From Pterobdella sp. o SKG-2022 (lineage: Eukaryota; Annelida; Clitellata; Hirudinida; Piscicolidae): DNA of 64,000 nt. Positions 13,183-23,979 of the stretch are shown piece after piece. The notes beneath the pieces were generated by a model. That model was not told the DNA's origin. It did no database searches and was given only the letters and a program-made list of their open reading frames with translations. Location of the stretch: NCBI GenBank assembly GCA_964035795.1, contig OZ038323.1, positions 2,376,744 through 2,440,743 of the forward strand, written 5' to 3'. Position 1 is the stretch's first letter, and the number at the start of each line of letters is the position of its first letter. Made by a program: the position numbers and the translations under genes.

Positions 13183-16100
13183 TTAGGTACAAGGGATGTT
13201 TTCAGCAATGATGTTTCCGTTGATGAACAGATCATAAGGCCTCTTTATCCCTCCCCTCAGCCTTGACACCACCTTAGGGATCTGTATTATTTTCCCTTCC
13301 AACTCCTTTTTGCCGTCAAAATGCCGAAACTCAAACACTTCCCTGAAGTTCTCATCATCGTCATCATCATCACCAAAGTCATCATCATCATCAAAGTCAT
13401 CATCTTCGTCGTCGTCATCAAAATTTTCGTTAAACTCACCATCATCATCCTCGTCATAGAACCCAAACTGTTTGTACTCATCCTTAATATCACCTTCCTG
13501 GATGATCATTAAAGTGCCACTCAATGTGTATCTAATGCAATCAAAAATATTCATTAGAAATAATATACTACAAAGTATTGAACTTCTCCAAAAAATTTTG
13601 AGTTATCTAGATTTACAATATTCTTGTTATATATTGAAACAAAATATTTAATAATCCTAGTTATTCCGAAAAGATTGAACTTAAATTTAAAAATTTTGGA
13701 CAAACTACTTTTTTTATCATTGCCGTGTTGGTTGCTACTTTTAATAATGTATTAACAACAAGCACCATTCAATGAAGTCTCACAAGCCTTAGTATTTCAA
13801 CAACCAGGGTCTAAATGCCATCATCATTATCAATGTTTCAATCACCACTATTATCATCATTCTGTTAATCATCATTACCACCACCATCATTTTTGTCGTC
13901 ATCATCATTTACCCCAACTTACAAATGTCATAACAGGCTTTCCATCCAAAGTGACATGTTTGTTGTTGACGTCAAAAGCCACGGTCTTGAGTTTTCCATT
14001 GTCATCCTTCCAAGTCCACCTACTGATCTGTGTACAACAACTATTGGAAATAACGAGAAAATCTCTATCTATTCTAGATCTCCGTAAAAACTATCAACTC
14101 TACTAATAAAATATACCATTCTGTAAGGTTTGAATTCGAAATGCGACTAGAATCTATTATGGATAATAAAATTAAAAGCTAAATGAATTTTTATTTAAAA
14201 AAATGGAAAAAAGTATTTGAAATGGCGACTTTTTGATCGGATTGTGGACCCAAGACCTCTGTGCCACTGATCCTTCTGACGTGTCATGTTTATTATTCTT
14301 CTTATCCTTATTACTATTACTGTCATCATTATTATTATTATTATTATTATTATTTTTCATCAGCATTTCAATTATTGTTATTATTATTTCAAATATTGTT
14401 TTTATTGTTTTAAGTAGTGTTTCTTTATTCCAATTATTTTTACCTAGCCTTTTTGCTAAGCTGGTCTGAGAGATTCATAAAAAAAAATTGTGCCTAAATA
14501 TAAAAATATTCATTATGTATTTTAATCAAAAAATTTATTAGAATTTACTATATTTAAAAAATTCATGTATTTATTTTAATCACCAAGTTGGGTCAGCACT
14601 GGGGTCATGCATTAGTGCAGGCGGTTGCGGCGTGGACGGTAGAAGCTTAATAATCAGTTTGGAGGAAAGTTATAGCCGGTTTTTTTGTGAAGGAATAAGA
14701 ATGAATAAGCTTTTTGAAAAAATGTCGCAGACTACAGAAAAGGGAGCAGCAAAACTTCAGCTTGCAAGAACTTATGCCTTGAAGTATTTGCACTTCCCAG
14801 AGACAAAAGTTGAGTACCTTTTTTATAATGTTGAAACTTAAGTGGAAATGTTTGTATGCTCTATAAGATTAAATTAACAAAGTGGTGATTATGATTGAGA
14901 TTCATCTGAAAGCATGAAGTAGTGCAGAAGGTAGGGTACCTTCCAAAAAGAGAAGGCCCTGCTGCTCAAACCTAAAAGAGTAAGATTAGCGAGTGAAAAA
15001 TAATTGCTGAGATTGGTTATAGTTGTTTAATGCTTTTTGTTTTTCCTAATTATTATATGGTGATTGTTTTTTCAAATCTGTGACCTGCTAGTTGAAAGGC
15101 TAAGTGGTGTGTTTTTTAAGCTTACTCTATCGTGTGACAATTCTGGTCTATGGACGCTCGTATATCAATAATTAATTTTTTCTTAATTTCACATGTGCTT
15201 ATAAAATTTTTGATAAATTCATTAAAACAGGCTTGAATGCACAAAAAGTTTTAATTCTTGATAAGTTAGCTTCATTATATAACGATTTTCAATGCCTCAT
15301 GGTAAGGCTAAGCTTATTGAAAATTATATTTTATAAGTATTTTTTATCTATTCAAACTTTCATTTAGAAAAAATATAGTTAAGGACATTGTCAAGTGCTA
15401 ATAAGTAGGTGTATCATAAAATCGTTAACAAATTCTTATTAAAACAAAGCTTCATATTCAGACTGAAAGATTATCGTGCGGTCTATTTTTCAAAAATTCT
15501 TTTAATTGTGGCATTTTTACTCTAATAAGAAATTTAAATTTTGTACTTTCGTTCTGCTCTCTGAATCTTCTTTTGTTTCGGCGTCTTCTTTTTCTTCACT
15601 GCCATCATCATCGACATTCTAACAAGTTTTCTATTAAAAAATTATTTATTATTGAATGAAATTTTATTCAATCATAATTTTCCATTTTTGAATTCAAATT
15701 TATAATCAAGTCAAACATTAAAAAATAACAAATATTAATGTTACTTGTTAACTTATTAATCTCTAAACAAAAGTTTTTTTTGAAGCCTTCAGCGATGTAT
15801 CTGGGATTTTTTATTTTCTTATATATCTTCCAAAAGCCATAAAGTCTCTATGTATATAATTCAAATGCCTGGAGGGGCATCTGTACGGACAAGTTACCGT
15901 TTTAGTTTGAAATTTGAATAAACTCTCTATTTAATACTTCAATAAGATGTGTTGATTTGAGGAGAGTCCAGAACAAATCATCTCCCATTCAATTTTACAA
16001 TCAAACTTTCAAAAAAAATTAAAAAATGATTGTTATCTTTTTGAAGATCGATCCCCTCTTGTCATTTAGTTGTGTTTTTGCTTTCAATGGAAATCAAACT

Positions 16101-16329
16101 ATATTAGAATAACTTTTCAATGAAATAAAAAAAATACTTCGTAATAAAAGCACGTTTGGTGATGGCTGTTTTTCTTAGCAACCGTAACAATAGTTCTCAA
16201 ATTGAGCCTTGGATTAGTTGTATAATAAATTTGTTTTTTTGAGAATGATTGAAAAGAACGTCTTTTTGTCTCTATTATCGCCTTAGTCTTCACTGGCGTC
16301 CCATTCATTGAGATTTTGCAATAAGACAT
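13183..16329 (-). CDS. Acidic protein of unknown family (incomplete four-exon model)
   Basis: Four segments look like exons. 16329-16138 starts MSYCKISMNGTPVKTK and ends at a phase-0 donor. 15618-15547 encodes NVDDDGSEEKEDAETKEDSE and is phase 0. 14027-13923 encodes ISRWTWKDDNGKLKTVAFDV and continues to PVMTF at a GTAAGT donor, also phase 0. 13531-13183 encodes YTLSGTLMIIQEG, an Asp-rich tract of about 40 residues, then IPKVVSRLRGGIKRPYDLF and a stop. The first three join cleanly. The last needs a phase-2 partner but would meet a phase-0 donor, so a small exon is missing, a base is wrong, or the split is mis-placed. Composition (balanced outside the Asp run, good donors) argues for a real gene. 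No domain was recognised, so no function is offered. Confidence 0.42.
14048..15535. other. Intron-like stretch with a possible tRNA-derived SINE relic
   Basis: Within the third intron of the acidic-protein model. Around 14240-14285, minus strand, the sequence has a tRNA-like B-box (GGGTCCACAATCC resembles GGGTTCGAATCC) and is preceded by an (ATT)n run at 14331-14353, as in decayed SINEs. A GC-richer patch at 14590-14840 gives an open frame on the plus strand with no known motif. Confidence 0.25.
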
Positions 16330-17355
16330 TTGGTCCCCTCTTCAATTACTAATGACAAATGTATAAAGTGATTGTTTTGATCTTTGTTTTCTCTTGTTCA
16401 CCTGTGTATGATTACAAGTCTAAAAACTTAATGGAAATCAAAAGAATTTTTTTATTTATTTTTTTGTGAGTTCATCACTAATAATCATATGAACTTTTAC
16501 TTCATTATTCTCCCACCTGGTCTTGGATTTTTTGCTATTAGTTTATTTTGGTGCACAATAGTATTTGATTGTTGTGGAGTTATAAAAATGCCGTAATGGT
16601 TATGCGAGTACGCTTCAGAAGTAATTTTATATTGAGTTAATGATTCTTTAATCCTTACAGATACGATGTTGTTTCAAAATATTTGGTCCATTTCAACAAA
16701 GTAGTTATGTTTTTGTTGATTATCCTTTTTTTTCTTGTTTAGAGATTGAGCCATGAACTTTTAAAAATTCGTCTGGATGGTTTTTAATCAGCTTACATGC
16801 TTTTATTGGGGAGTTTTATTAGGCTTACGAGCAATTAATTGTTTTCGACTCAAAAAGATTTTTGAACACTAATAGTTTTACTTGGAAATATTACATTGTT
16901 AACGAAAAGCTTCGTTTTTTATAATAAAAACTAATAATATTCAAAAATTCATTTTTTTTATTTTGACTTCTAAAAATCATGTTTTCAATTTATTTTTGAT
17001 TGAACTTGGAACGTTATTGGCTCTAAGCGAATACTAAAAGTTGTCAAAGATTTATTGGATAACAAACAACAATTAGTCATTTTTATTTCGAAGAAATGAA
17101 AATATTTCAAACTTTTATAATCACAAAAATTGAATTTTCAAAAAAATGTTGTGAATTGAGCGCCGCATGAATTTCTTGACTCACCTGTAAACAAATCTAG
17201 GTGTATTTGGTTCATTGAGCCCGTTCAAATTTAGTGCGAGTTGTATTTTTAAGAAAAAGTATAAAATAATTTTGATTCATTTATATATATATATATAATT
17301 GACGACCAAAATATTTGTCAGTTCAAGTGTTTCGATATCAAATCATTATTAAAAT
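16330..17355. other. AT-rich intergenic DNA upstream of the TRIM gene
   Basis: No gene seen. A perfect palindrome, AACGAAAAGCTTCGTT, lies at 16901-16916 and matches the tips of the MITE family described at 22165 and 50407. A short (TA)n run lies at 17281-17297, about 60 bases before the TRIM start codon. Confidence 0.45.
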
Positions 17356-20300
17356 ATGAGCCAAAAAGTAAAAAAGTCTGGAAAATCTAAGTCAAAAACT
17401 TCAAAAGAAATAAAGTAATTACATCTTAACTTTGCTTATATTACTCTTCTCATTATTATTCTGTAAAAAAAGCTTCAATATTGGAGGTGTGGGACTTGAA
17501 GATTGATAATTTTTCATAACTACTGTTGTGGTAATCCCACAGACAAGACGAGTTTGAAGAGAATGGTGAGTGGGTGTCTGACGAAAACGCATTGAATGAA
17601 GTCACTGTGGACTCTCTGTTGGAGAACTTCACTTTGTGTCCATGCTGCCAGAATGAGTACAACCAACCAAAAATACTTCCTTGTCTGCACAGTTTCTGTT
17701 ACGAATGCCTGGAGTCTAATTTGCAGCAAAGTGGAGTGGGCCCTGGGGAAGCTTTCTTGTGTCCCATCTGCAGAACTCACTGCACCGTGCCTGCCAGAGG
17801 AGTCAGGGCCATGAAGAGCAACATCTTCTTGGTTACTCTGCAGGAGTTCGGCCGCAGTAAAGTTCGTTATTTTTTTTTAAATTAATCAGATTTTGTAACT
17901 AAATAATTTTTGGGCAACAAAGTTATTCATCTTCATGAAAAAAAAAAAAATTTATTTTTGCCAACATTATGATAGCTGAACTTTGCAACTTCCTCAGACC
18001 CTGGATCCAGACACTGAATGTGATGCATGCGATGTAGGCAGACCTGCCCGTAAGAAATGCATTGAATGCACTGATTGGCTGTGCAACCAGTGTTGTTCTA
18101 TGCATCTTAAGGTGTGGTTCAAAAAATGAAGTTATAAGAAATTCAAAAAATTTTATTACCATAATGGAACATCTTTGGAACATAAAGTGACTAAAACTCC
18201 AGAAGGAGATGTTATAGTTTCCCCACATAAATAAAACATAGATCAACTTGCACGGACCTCCAGGTTAAAATGACCAAAGACCACCACCTGGTGAGCGCTG
18301 CAGACCTGGAGTCAGGCAAGTTCGACCAGCTGATCAAAGAGAGTTTTGAACCCCTCATATGTAACATGCACGAAGAGCCTTTAAAGGTCAGACTAAGAAA
18401 CTAATTTTCTCCAATATTGTATCAATCAATTCAAATTAACTAATTTTTGTAACTGAATAGCAAAAAGTTGTTCATAAGTTGAAATCAATTTATCAAGTGC
18501 TTTGTGTTATTCAGTTAATAAAGTTATTTTAGTTGTTTTCGTGTTAAACTAATTTAGTTATTCACATTGTATTATTCATTTGTCTAGTTTATATATTATT
18601 GGCAGAGTTTGAATAGTCATTTTAAAACTTTATTGAATTCATTTATATGAAACACGTTACTTCACTGAATATGGATCAAAATTTAATAAACTGCATCGTC
18701 AGTTGTTTTGTTGTGAGCCGGGTTGCCAGGCACCAATATGCACTGTATGCAAAAACACTCCAGCCCACGACTCCCACCAGGCTGTCGAGTTGACTGAACA
18801 AGCCAATAAAGAAGCCGCTCACATTAGGTGAAAACTTTGAGTTTCTAACCATTTTGAAGTTTATTACCGGTGTTTTCAAACTTTTGAAATACATTTCTGT
18901 GGTTGTGAAACATAAAAACATGATAAAATTTAAATTTTTTTATTAAGACGAAGCTTTTCGATATATTTTCTTTTTCATCATCAGATAACTAATGTAGATT
19001 CTACATTTTCGTATTTTATGATTCACAATTTTTGTGCTTATGCTACAGAAACCTTATTCCGTGGACTAAGAGATTCATATCTTCAACGGCGGAAAAAATT
19101 TCAAATTTGGAAGTTGAAGAAAACAACACATTAAAGTTGAGGAAAGATCTACACGAGGCTATCAACAACCGCACACAAGAAGTAACTGTTTTGTTATAAG
19201 TTTATTGTTTGAAATTTTTTAATTATGTTTTCGGTTTTTTAATAAAAAGTCTTTGATTTGAAAGGTTGTTGAGAGAGTCGTTAGAAGGATTCAAAGATAC
19301 GCTGAAAATATGTTAGCGAAGATTGAAGAGTTATCAAAAGAGCATCGCAAGCAGGTGCTGGAGGAGACTGAGTTGTGTAGAGACCAGCTGCAAGCTGCAG
19401 TGTCTGCGCGATCGTTCTCTGAGGCACTTTTGAGTTTCGACAGACCCGAAGAATTAGTGTCAATGAGTAAAGAAGTGAAAGCTAGATTAGAAGACTTTCA
19501 AAACTCTGTTGATCCAACTCCCCCTGCTTGGAAAGAACCTAGACTGAACCCACCTTCTGCTTTAGAGATGGAAGAGTTAGATCCGGGAGAAGATCGCTTG
19601 ATGGCCAAGCTGTTTGGTGAGTTGACATTCGAAGGAGAAGCAATGACGAGGAGTTTGCCAGTTGCCGCTCGAGAGTTTTCTGCTCGCTGGACTCATGATG
19701 ACCGTGAACCTGCTCTATGTGACGTCACACTGGATGGAGAGGGCAACATCATTGTGGTCGACAAAGAAAACAGGAGAGTGAAAATTTTCGACCCCGATGG
19801 AGCCCTGCGAGTAATGAGCGATGAAGATGCAGATCTGAAGGTCCCGAACCGTGTCATGTACTCTCATATATTGGGTCAAATCATCGTTAAGGATGAAAAG
19901 TCTCTCAAATTGTTTAATCTAGAGGGACATCAAACTGGTGTTTTCACTCAAAAACTCAAACAGCCTGTAGGACTGGCTCAAAACTCTTTGAGAGAAATTC
20001 TGGTGACAGATTGGATGCATGGAGAAGTGGTGTGTCTAGATGAACAAGGATTCAAAACTCGTAGTTTTCCTATCATGTGTGAAGCTCCTGGCTATCTGAC
20101 TTGCTGTCCCAACGGCAACATTGTGGTGACCGACTGGAAACAACATGTGGTGAAGATATTCTCTCAGAAGGGCAAGTTATTGAAACAGTTCGGAGAGAGG
20201 GGAGGTGCTGACGGACAGCTGGACCATCCCTATGGAGTCTGCTCTGACAAGTTCGTTTATATGACTACATATTATTTTGTAAAAAGCTTGTAATTTTTTA

Positions 20301-20643
20301 ACATCATCAACTATTTACTGAATAATCTCAAATACGCAACAATTAGCTCTTTAAAAAGTGAAGTTAAATACATTTTTATTTTTTAAATATGAACTGACTT
20401 CAAAACTTCGACCCTGATATTTCAAAAGTGCTTTCTCTGCACAACAGGTACAACAACATAATAGTGTGTGACACGTGGAATCATAGGATAGTTTTGTTAT
20501 CAGAAGAAGGTCGCTTCATCAAGACCATCGTAGGAAAGGTTGATGGTATTGATTGGCCTCAATCGGTTGCTGTGGATGAGTGGGGCAGACTAATTGTGGT
20601 GGAGCAGCATGGTTTGGTAAAGTTCTTCAAATACCTTGCTTAA
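17356..20643 (+). CDS. TRIM-NHL RING-type E3 ubiquitin ligase
   Basis: Eight exons join in phase: 17356-17414, 17543-17861, 17998-18111, 18264-18386, 18703-18827, 19049-19181, 19265-20250 and 20448-20643, giving 684 residues. Seen: a Lys-rich N-terminus; a C3HC4 RING at about residues 52-97 (CPCC, CLHSFCYEC, CPIC); a B-box 1 in exon 3 (CDAC, CIEC, CNQC); a B-box 2 spanning exons 4-5 (CNMH, CCEPGC, CTVC, HDSH); a helical coiled-coil region at about 235-360; and an NHL beta-propeller from about 430 to the end (DVTLDGEGNIIVVDKENRRV, GNIVVTDWKQHVVKIFSQKG, NNIIVCDTWNHRIVLLSEEG). No filamin domain is visible between coiled coil and NHL, which fits NHL-1, TRIM32 or TRIM56-like members better than TRIM2/3/71. 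Known of the family: the RING recruits E2 enzymes and the NHL propeller binds protein or RNA. A poly(A) signal AATAAA lies at 20820, converging with archease. Confidence 0.93.
18946..19000. repeat. MITE-like fragment in a TRIM intron
   Basis: The stretch GACGAAGCTTTTCGATAT followed by TTCATCATCAGATAAC, in the intron between exons 5 and 6, resembles the copy at 60562 (TACGAAGCTTCACGATTTAC ... ATCATCATCAGGTAACAC). It shares its first bases with the inverted-repeat tips at 22165. Confidence 0.4.
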
Positions 20644-21025
20644 TTTATTTATTGAATTCAGTTTAAATGCAAATTTATTATTTTTTGTTGGCTAAAACCA
20701 TTCATTTTGTATTTAAACTTATTTTTTAATTCATTGTTTGATCAGCATCTAGATTTTGTTTGCGATAATTATTTCAATTTTTGAAATTTGACTGTTTGCC
20801 TTAAAATTTTGTATTTTCCCAATAAAATTTTCGTGAAAGCTTTTGAAAAGAAAACTATTTCGAGTCGTAATCTTATCTCCAGTCAAGTTAAAACCAACGA
20901 AAACGACAACAAATTTTTTATGAACTTTTTATGGAAAATACTCGCATGTCAAACTTAAAGTCAGTTATATTTGGTTAAGTCGTTTACTAGCAATTTTTCC
21001 ATTAAAAACTAATACAAAAAAAATG

Positions 21026-21031
21026 GTTTAT
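21026..21031 (-). terminator. Poly(A) signal of archease
   Basis: AATAAA on the minus strand, about 70 bases past the archease stop codon. The TRIM gene signal lies about 200 bases away on the other strand, so the two genes converge closely. Confidence 0.5.
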
Positions 21032-21098
21032 TCGAGTTGAAACTAAGAAATCACGATTATAAATTTAAACGCTGAATTCAAAAAATCCTTAAGCACTG

Positions 21099-23694
21099 TC
21101 AAATGTCAATAATGACAAAGACTTCATGTTTTTGATCATCATCATAGATCTGCATGTTGGAGTAGGTGATAGCCTTAACCTCAGTGCCCTGCCTATGCTT
21201 CTGAAGGTCAAAAGACTCCCCATACCTGCAATATTATTATACTTTTTTAACTAAATGGGGTCGAGGCTGTTCAAATATAAGTCGAGTTTTGTATTTGATA
21301 TAGATGATTATGAGGATGAAGTGAAGTAGATTTTGGAAAACGTAAAAAATTCAGTTTTCATTTTTCCATATTGAAACTAAAAACAATGATAATTAATTCT
21401 GGCTGTAAACGTATCGAGAATGGGAGTTGTTGGTGCATCCTGAGCAATTATACAAATCCGGTTCATTTTAATAACTATTTAAATATATTCACAAAAGTTC
21501 CTTTTAACAAATATGAAAATTTTCAAATATTAGCTTAAAGTTGAAGAAATAATAAATCATCTTGATTGAAAATTTAAATTATATTATTCTGGAATCAAGT
21601 TTTTATAATCGAACGCACCCTGTGGCTTTAATCTTCAAATTCTCTTTATCAAATTCTTGGATTTTCACTTTCTGATATTTTATAAATAATATTATTGGGA
21701 GTATTTTGCATCAATATAATGAGTCACCTTGGCAATCACAAAAGGTTCGGCACAGAAAAGGAAGAGGAACTCGTCAAGGAAGTGGTACAACAGTGACATC
21801 ATGTCCTCGCCTGGGTCATCATCATTTTATCATTCATATCTCATTATCACCTTCACGTCCCTATCACTATTTTATTAACCATATTTCATCATTCATTTTT
21901 TTACCAATCATATTACATTATATTGTCCAATCTGTTCCAGTAACCTATAACAGTTGATCTTTAGCATCATTTTATCATTATTTCATTTATGACAAGGGTT
22001 TTATAGGACTGATGGCCAACCCAACTCAAAATCATCGAAAAACAAAGTTCGCCAATCTCACTTTTGAACGGTTTTCAACTAGGATCACCAACCAAACAAA
22101 ATGAAGCAACATCAGAATATCAACAAAAACGATTTGAACCAAAAACTTTTATTAACTGAACAATAACACGAAGCTTTTCTTAAGTTGAACCCACATTATC
22201 AAGTATACAAACTTAGACGAAAAGCTTCGTATTATTTATTATACAGTTGATAAAAGTGTTTGATTCAAATTTTTTTGTTAATAGGCTAGTTTAGTTAATC
22301 AGAATATCACTTTGTCGATATCCGCTTCCGTAGTTTACTGTTATTCAGGCTAAAACAGAAAAGAAGCCTTCAACTATAGGCGTTATATAGACTGCAGTTC
22401 AACGTCGATAACAACGATAAAAATAATAGTAATAAATAGAAATTCTACGATTCAACTCAACGTGTAAAAAATTTAACAAATATTCTTAAATCTTACTTAT
22501 CAGATGAATCAAAGAAAACAGAGAAAACTATGATTCTCCTAAAAAACAATAAAATGAAGATATTTATGCATATACTCTTTAAATAAAATACATTAGACTG
22601 AAATAAAACAATTAAAATAAAAACTATAAAATATTTTTTTTAAATTTCACAATTTTATTTCAGTTTTTATGTAATCATTTGATATCAAAACATTTTTTTA
22701 TCATCAAATCAAATCTCAATGAACCTCAAAAAGCTCAGTACTTATTGGCAACCTCTCTACTTTACTGAGAAACACCAGGCACAAGAATATTGAGAGATAC
22801 CAAGCCAAACTGAACAAAACTTTTTGATTCATACCAGCAATTAAATGCAATCTCACACTCACTTTCATTTAACGTTTTTGTCTCATTGTATGAGGTTAGA
22901 CAGTTAATCTCATAACTAACATATATAAAGTTACATTATAATGTAAATTTCACCTTCAGCCTCAATAGAATGTTCTTCTAACTCTTCAACCTTCTCCAGG
23001 TCAGTCATGTAGCCAAACATGGCCATTGCAGCCTGTTTTGAAAGTGTGCTGTGTTATAATAAAACTATTATTAAGAAGCTATTAATAATGAGATTGTTTA
23101 ATGAAGATTGGTTGAATGAAAAAAGTAAAAATTGAAAATTGAATTTAAATTGGATTGAATTTATAACATGTATTTTCAAAAATATTTAATGAAAAGAGCA
23201 TTACCCACTCAAAAGCTTCTTCAATAGTATCCCCCCGTGGTATATATTAAGGAAAATTAATATTTCATCAGTTAATTAGCTTGTGCTTATGACTAATGAT
23301 TCTATGTGAAAATAATACATTTAAATTTTCAATAGTATTTATATTTTTCATTATAACTATAAATTTCAGCTTTAAATAGGTATAAAAAATTGAGTTTGAA
23401 AGGATATATGCATGAATTCTGTGAAAAAAAAATCAAGTATTAACACAAGATTAAAAAAGTGAAAACCACTTACTGGACGTCTGCAGTATGATCAAGATCT
23501 GTAAAAATATTTCATCATAAAAATATTAAGTTGAAGAAAATTTTGATTGCAAACTTACATTCATATTTAGTTCCAGGAACGGCTAAACTATAGAGTGGAG
23601 GTTGATAATACTCGCTGTATTCATCATTGCATTCATCATATCCATCTACTTCATTTTGCTTATATTTTTCAACTTCTTTGCTAAAATCTGACAT
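21099..23694 (-). CDS. ZBTB8OS: Archease, activator of the RtcB tRNA-splicing ligase
   Basis: Exons: 23694-23559, 23498-23474 (25 nt), about 23231-23205, 23032-22954, 21810-21728, 21671-21619 and 21225-21099, about 170 residues. Seen: an acidic N-terminal extension (about 40 residues, DEYSEYYQPPLYS), then KYE/YLDHTADVQ, GDTIEEAFEW, AAMAMFGYMTDLEKVEELEE, MSLLYHFLDEFLFLF, VKIQEFDKENLKIKATG, QGTEVKAITYSNMQIYDDD and the C-terminus EVFVIIDI. All are hallmarks of archease. Known of the family: it enables guanylation and turnover of RtcB in tRNA and XBP1-type RNA ligation; conserved Asp residues in DHTADV and the C-terminal IIDI bind metal. Odd: the expected Leu-His-x-x-Gly stretch between ADVQ and GDT is not found, and exon 3 has no AG acceptor (see findings). 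It is divergent from TM9SF1. A MITE sits in the intron between exons 4 and 5. Confidence 0.92.
22165..22232. mobile_element. MITE with ACGAAGCTTTTC terminal inverted repeats
   Basis: Left tip CACGAAGCTTTTCTTAAG with ACCCACATTATCAAG; right tip AAACTTAGACGAAAAGCTTC followed by GT. The ends are inverted copies and the interior is about 40 bases. It matches the better-preserved hairpin at 50407-50484. It lies in an archease intron. No coding capacity. Confidence 0.6.
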
Positions 23695-23979
23695 TTTGTG
23701 AAACTCAATCTAATCGAAAATTATATAAAACCCATACGTTTTCACTGATTTTTAAAAAGCAAGTAACCAAACTTCTGCTGTTTTGCAATAACGTGAAACT
23801 TTTTTTTTACTTAGATCCACTTTTTTAGTTTTTAACATACATTATTGAAAAACATACAGAAATAATTTTATTCATAAAAGTTTTTGTTATTTATTTGTTT
23901 GTAAACATTGAGTTTTTTAGTTAAAAATTAAAATTTTTAGTCACCTATGTTAGTTACGTGAATATAATCATAACTAAAC
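23695..23979. promoter_or_regulatory. Shared bidirectional promoter of archease and TM9SF1
   Basis: Only 285 bases separate the start codons of the two divergent host genes, so their 5' UTRs and promoters must share this AT-rich segment. No TATA box or named factor site is claimed. Confidence 0.6.

Noticed and set aside
13287..13512. Met/Thr-rich and Ile/Val-rich frames opposite or overlapping the Asp-rich exon
   Set aside because: Shadow frames of GAT/GAC repeats; the Asp-rich frame continues into ordinary protein sequence on both sides.
14632..14841. A 69-codon plus-strand frame with normal composition (TTEKGAAKLQLARTYALKYL)
   Set aside because: No flanking exons, no known motif and no downstream continuation; kept only as a note in the intron entry.
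17281..17297. (TA)n run before the TRIM start as a TATA box
   Set aside because: A dinucleotide run in AT-rich DNA is not specific evidence for a core promoter.
21706..21957. An 83-codon plus-strand frame
   Set aside because: It overlaps archease exon 5 on the other strand and has no motif.
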